Positions 5,843 through 6,757 of a DNA stretch of 6,757 nt are shown here, in pieces. The stretch's first letter is position 1. Each line of letters begins with the position of its first letter. The position numbers were made by a program, and so were the translations under genes. The stretch comes from an uncultured bacterium (lineage in GTDB: Bacteria > Actinomycetota > Coriobacteriia > Coriobacteriales > Coriobacteriaceae). The stretch lies in NCBI GenBank assembly GCA_905215725.1, contig CAJMRD010000099.1, positions 1 through 6,757 of the forward strand, given 5' to 3'. The notes under the pieces are model-generated. The model did not search any database. It was not told the origin of the DNA and worked only from the letters and a program-made list of their open reading frames with translations.

Positions 5843-6757
5843 ATGCCGCGTGTATATACAGGCAAAAATCTCACGTATATCGGGTTCCCGCTCGGCGGGC
5901 TGGGCGCCGGTATGTTCAACGTGGAGGGCAGCGGCGCGTTTTCGGCTTTTTCGCTGCGCAACGCGCCGAACGTCAACCTCGAGCCCTGCCTGTTTTCCGC
6001 CGTTACGGTAAAGGGAGAAAAAAACATCAGCCGCGTGCTGGAGGGACAGGTGCCGAAGTACAAGATCTACGGCGCCGCAACGGCGCCCTCCGCATCCACG
6101 CTGTATGCGGAGACCTTCGCGAAGGGGACCGGCGTGTTCGGCCGGAATTACGGCCTGCCCCGGTTCAAGTCATCGTCTTTTTCGGCGGCCTTCCCGTTCG
6201 CCACGCTCCGCTTTGAGGACGACGCGCTGCCGCTGCAGGCCGAGCTAAAGGCCTGGAGCCCCTTTACCCCGCCGGACCCCGACGATTCCAGCTATCCGCT
6301 GGCCTATCTCGAGTATACGTTCTCGAACCCGACGGAAAAGCCGATCGACGCGGTCTACTACTTCAGCTCGATGAATTTCATGGCGGACGTCCCGGAGAAC
6401 GGGCGCGTGTACCCGGTTGAAAACGGCTTTGTGCTGGCGCAGGCGGGCAGCGCGGAACGCCCCTGGGACGAGGGCGCCTTCTGCGCGCGGATCGACGACC
6501 CGGCGGTCCGCATCAACACGGCGCTGTTCCGCGGCGGCTGGTTCGACGCGCTGACCATGCTGTGGAACGACATTCAGGCGGCGAAGTCCGAGACGGCGCA
6601 CCGCACGGCGCGCACCGGCCGCCCCGACCCCGGCGCATCGCTCTCGCTGGCGTTCCATCTGGAGCCCGGCGGGAAAAAGACGATCGTCGTCAGCTGCGCG
6701 TGGTACGTGCCGCAGTCGCGGCTGCGCATCGGGCACGCGGAGGATATGGCCGCCCTG
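5843..6757 (+). CDS. GH116 / GBA2-like glycoside hydrolase, C-terminus cut by window edge
   Basis: Exactly 305 codons are visible and the frame is open to the window end. The sequence matches the N-terminal beta-sandwich domain of the GH116 (bile-acid beta-glucosidase/GBA2-like) family: GFPLGGLGAGMF at 14-25, FPFATLRFEDDALPLQAEL (117-135), then the WSPFTPPDPDDSSYPLA segment (138-154) and the N-P-T turn (162-164), and LAFHLEPGGKKTIVVSCAWY (269-288). The catalytic (alpha/alpha)6 domain with the Asp/Glu pair would lie beyond the window, so sugar specificity (glucosides, xylosides) cannot be read. There is no signal peptide, which suggests a cytoplasmic enzyme acting on imported glycosides. The ATG is supported by AAAGGGAGGA (5827-5836) six bases upstream, and the gene has its own promoter. 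Codon use differs from both pheS and pheT: GCG encodes 23 of 38 Ala, against 2 of 25 in pheS. Confidence 0.78.
   Translation, partial: MPRVYTGKNLTYIGFPLGGLGAGMFNVEGSGAFSAFSLRNAPNVNLEPCLFSAVTVKGEKNISRVLEGQVPKYKIYGAATAPSASTLYAETFAKGTGVFGRNYGLPRFKSSSFSAAFPFATLRFEDDALPLQAELKAWSPFTPPDPDDSSYPLAYLEYTFSNPTEKPIDAVYYFSSMNFMADVPENGRVYPVENGFVLAQAGSAERPWDEGAFCARIDDPAVRINTALFRGGWFDALTMLWNDIQAAKSETAHRTARTGRPDPGASLSLAFHLEPGGKKTIVVSCAWYVPQSRLRIGHAEDMAAL

Overview
The window is GC-rich gut-type bacterial DNA carrying five protein genes. From about position 480 to the end of pheS it looks like a Coriobacteriia (Collinsella-like) actinobacterium. That call rests on codon style (GAG, AAG and GCC dominate) and on the remembered look of the proteins; no search was run. 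The later segments look like Clostridia (Oscillospiraceae-type) DNA.

Layout. (1) 2-1153 (+): phosphoglucosamine mutase glmM without its N-terminus, cut by the window edge. (2) 1154-1419: convergent gap with a perfect 13-bp hairpin on the glmM stop codon, a terminator-like hairpin, a 15-nt-period direct repeat and a very strong terminator for the opposing gene. (3) 1420-3003 (-): M32 metallocarboxypeptidase with an unusual Lys/Ala-rich N-terminal tail. (4) 3004-3507: divergent promoter region and a complete T-box riboswitch (probable UUC specifier, antiterminator and terminator visible), then a second hairpin. (5) 3508-4584 (+): pheS, the T-box-controlled gene. (6) 4604-5767 (+): the first ~370 residues of pheT with a foreign 17-residue tail; about half of the normal protein is missing. 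(7) 5740-5842: a new promoter, an 11-bp tandem repeat and a strong ribosome binding site. (8) 5843 to the end (+): N-terminal part of a GH116/GBA2-like glycoside hydrolase, cut by the window edge.

How it fits together. GlmM makes glucosamine-1-phosphate for cell-wall precursors. The M32 enzyme trims peptides in the cytoplasm. PheS and PheT should together form the alpha2beta2 phenylalanyl-tRNA synthetase, with the T-box sensing uncharged tRNA-Phe. Here pheT is broken and its base composition does not match pheS, so no working synthetase can come from this copy.

The main result of the hunt is that the window appears to be a mosaic. Codon use changes sharply at the end of pheS, again at the point where pheT stops resembling PheT, and more mildly inside glmM. 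Two of these boundaries sit in strongly conserved coding motifs (PheS C-terminus, PheT RFEK) and the glmM boundary ends near the conserved DGDADR loop. This pattern fits a chimeric metagenome assembly better than a natural operon, although recombination cannot be excluded from sequence alone. I found no convincing new biological system; the T-box leader is the best functional element.
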